Assembly: GCF_017826695.1 (NCBI RefSeq)
Contig: NZ_JAFFZW010000013.1
Coordinates: forward strand, 1 to 64,000
DNA length: 64,000 nt
Direction: 5' to 3'
DNA from: Pseudomonas alliivorans
Lineage (GTDB): Bacteria; Pseudomonadota; Gammaproteobacteria; Pseudomonadales; Pseudomonadaceae
The position numbers were made by a program, and so were the translations under genes. The notes below the pieces were generated by a model. The model was not told the origin of the DNA. It did not search any database and saw nothing but the letters and a program-made list of their open reading frames with translations. This document shows, piece by piece, positions 63,199 to 64,000 of the stretch. Each line of letters starts with the position of its first letter. Position 1 is the stretch's first letter.

Positions 63199-63570
63199 TT
63201 ACGGCGTGATCCACTGACCCTTGCTCTGACCTTCGCAGAAAGGCTTGAGATACAAGGCGTCACTCGCCACGCCGTAATAATGGATATGCTCGCGATAAGG
63301 CATGTTGGCGACCTGCGCATTACGGCACACGCCGAATGCACCGGTCGGGCATTGCGACGAGTAGACGACCTCGGTCTTCTGGCCGGCCAGTTGCGGCTGA
63401 CAGAAGCTGTCGTGAAACAGGTTTGCCGGGATATTGATATTCTCCTGGCATACCTTGACGTCAAGTCTCTCGGCCTGACTGTGTACCAGACACGCCTGAG
63501 CCCGGGTTTCACCTGAAGACAACGCCAGCAGTATCAGTGCCAGCCCGGCAGACAGCTTCATGGCTTGCAT
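63199..63570 (-). CDS. Small secreted cysteine-containing protein
   Basis: A 123-aa protein with signal peptide (cut after TRAQA near 25) and six cysteines. GGAAAGG precedes ATG 63570. No known domain. It is divergent from the CobW-like gene and convergent with the DUF1826 gene, in the zigA neighbourhood. No second Zur box is visible before it. Confidence 0.65.
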   Translation of the reverse strand: MQAMKLSAGLALILLALSSGETRAQACLVHSQAERLDVKVCQENINIPANLFHDSFCQPQLAGQKTEVVYSSQCPTGAFGVCRNAQVANMPYREHIHYYGVASDALYLKPFCEGQSKGQWITP

Positions 63571-63622
63571 GGTTACCTTTCCTTGCTCTTCAATCACGAA
63601 CGCACGCGTAGAAGTCATTTTA

Positions 63623-64000
63623 ATGCTGCAGAACATTCCGACTCACGTCATCGGTGGCCCGCTAGGTGCCGGCAAGACCAGCCTGATCAGACAGTTGCTG
63701 GCACAAAAGCCATCCAGCGAGCGATGGGCGGTGTTGATCAACGAGTTCGGGCAGATCGGTCTGGACGCTGCACTGTTGACCACGGCCGAGGATGGTATCG
63801 CACTTGGCGAAGTGGCTGGCGGCTGCCTGTGCTGTGTAAACGGTGTGCCGTTTCAAATCGGGCTGGGTCGCCTGCTGCGCAAGGCCAGGCCTGATCGGCT
63901 GCTGATCGAGCCGTCGGGGCTGGGGCATCCTGCGCAACTCATGGCGCAGTTGCGCGAAGCACCATGGCTCGGCGTGCTCGACGTGCAGCCCAGTGTGATG
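63623..64000 (+). CDS. CobW/G3E-family GTPase, 5' part only
   Basis: The first 126 codons of a second COG0523 GTPase, cut by the window end. P-loop GPLGAGKT is at 12–19 and the metal motif CLCC at 68–71. It resembles the second CobW gene near zigA in P. aeruginosa (PA5532 as I recall). It probably works in zinc or cobalt handling. Confidence 0.8.
   Translation, partial: MLQNIPTHVIGGPLGAGKTSLIRQLLAQKPSSERWAVLINEFGQIGLDAALLTTAEDGIALGEVAGGCLCCVNGVPFQIGLGRLLRKARPDRLLIEPSGLGHPAQLMAQLREAPWLGVLDVQPSVM

Noticed and set aside
1..64000. tRNA, rRNA and CRISPR arrays
   Set aside because: I looked for cloverleaf arms with T-loop GTTCGA-type cores and for regularly spaced repeats with unique spacers, and found none convincing. 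The only spaced repeats are the three at 13.2–13.3 kb, which are too few and irregular for CRISPR.

Overview
The window reads as chromosome of a Pseudomonas, most likely of the P. syringae group. The reasons are the GC-rich core genes, typical Pseudomonas gene neighbourhoods (zigA–DUF1826, an hmtA-type operon with SPFH proteins, an ynbABCD-like lipid operon, cfa, cls, opgD), a McpS-like chemoreceptor, a classic Pseudomonas REPIN, and a repeat family familiar from P. syringae intergenic DNA. The assignment is from recognition only; no database was searched.

Bases 1 to about 13.8 kb are an accessory island with lower GC content. Its core is an apparent six-gene co-directional run: a small AbrB/MazE-like protein, then sspB (DUF4007), sspC (large P-loop ATPase) and sspD (PAPS-reductase-like ATP pyrophosphatase). 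Together these look like the single-strand DNA phosphorothioation machinery of the SspABCD family without a local sspA. They are followed by an AT-rich pair: a 799-aa protein with two GHKL ATPase domains and a 629-aa protein with a divergent receiver-like N-terminus. Neither standard effector (SspE, or a recognisable SspFGH trio) is evident, so this pair is the best candidate in the window for a little-described defence effector. Further right are a DUF4238 gene, a DUF4365/PD-(D/E)XK-like gene, decayed gene fragments, and three direct repeats that look like a transposon end.

From 13.86 kb onward the sequence is core-like. 13.9–18.8 kb: a Zur-box-controlled TonB receptor/ABC importer operon matching the P. 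aeruginosa PA2911–PA2914 order. 19–22.7 kb: a haem-oxygenase-like diiron oxidase with a methyltransferase, a stand-alone APS kinase, and a CinA-type amidase. 22.9–25.7 kb: stress and small proteins including a manganese catalase. 26–30.2 kb: two chemoreceptors. 30.3–36.2 kb: a periplasmic binding protein, a double-permease NitT/TauT-type ABC transporter, and a histidine kinase/FixJ-like regulator pair. 36.2–40.9 kb: an acyltransferase, a PslG-like glycosidase and a Wzy/ligase-like membrane protein. 41.3–42.9 kb: opgD. 43.3–49.3 kb: a phospholipid/phosphatase operon resembling E. coli ynbABCD plus a PlsC-like gene. 49.6–55.6 kb: three SPFH proteins and an HmtA-like P-type ATPase. 55.9–59.4 kb: cfa, cardiolipin synthase and a DUF3617 protein. 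59.6–64.0 kb: an amidase, zigA, a DUF1826 gene and the start of a second CobW/G3E GTPase.

A unifying theme outside the island is zinc. Sites matching the Zur operator TGTTATA-N-TATAACA lie before the TonB/ABC operon (18829–18843), before zigA (61229–61243, a perfect palindrome), more weakly before the SPFH–HmtA operon (49522–49536), and more weakly still before the amidase (59494–59508). These genes probably act together: outer- and inner-membrane zinc import, plus zinc chaperoning and a zinc-enzyme paralogue during zinc starvation.
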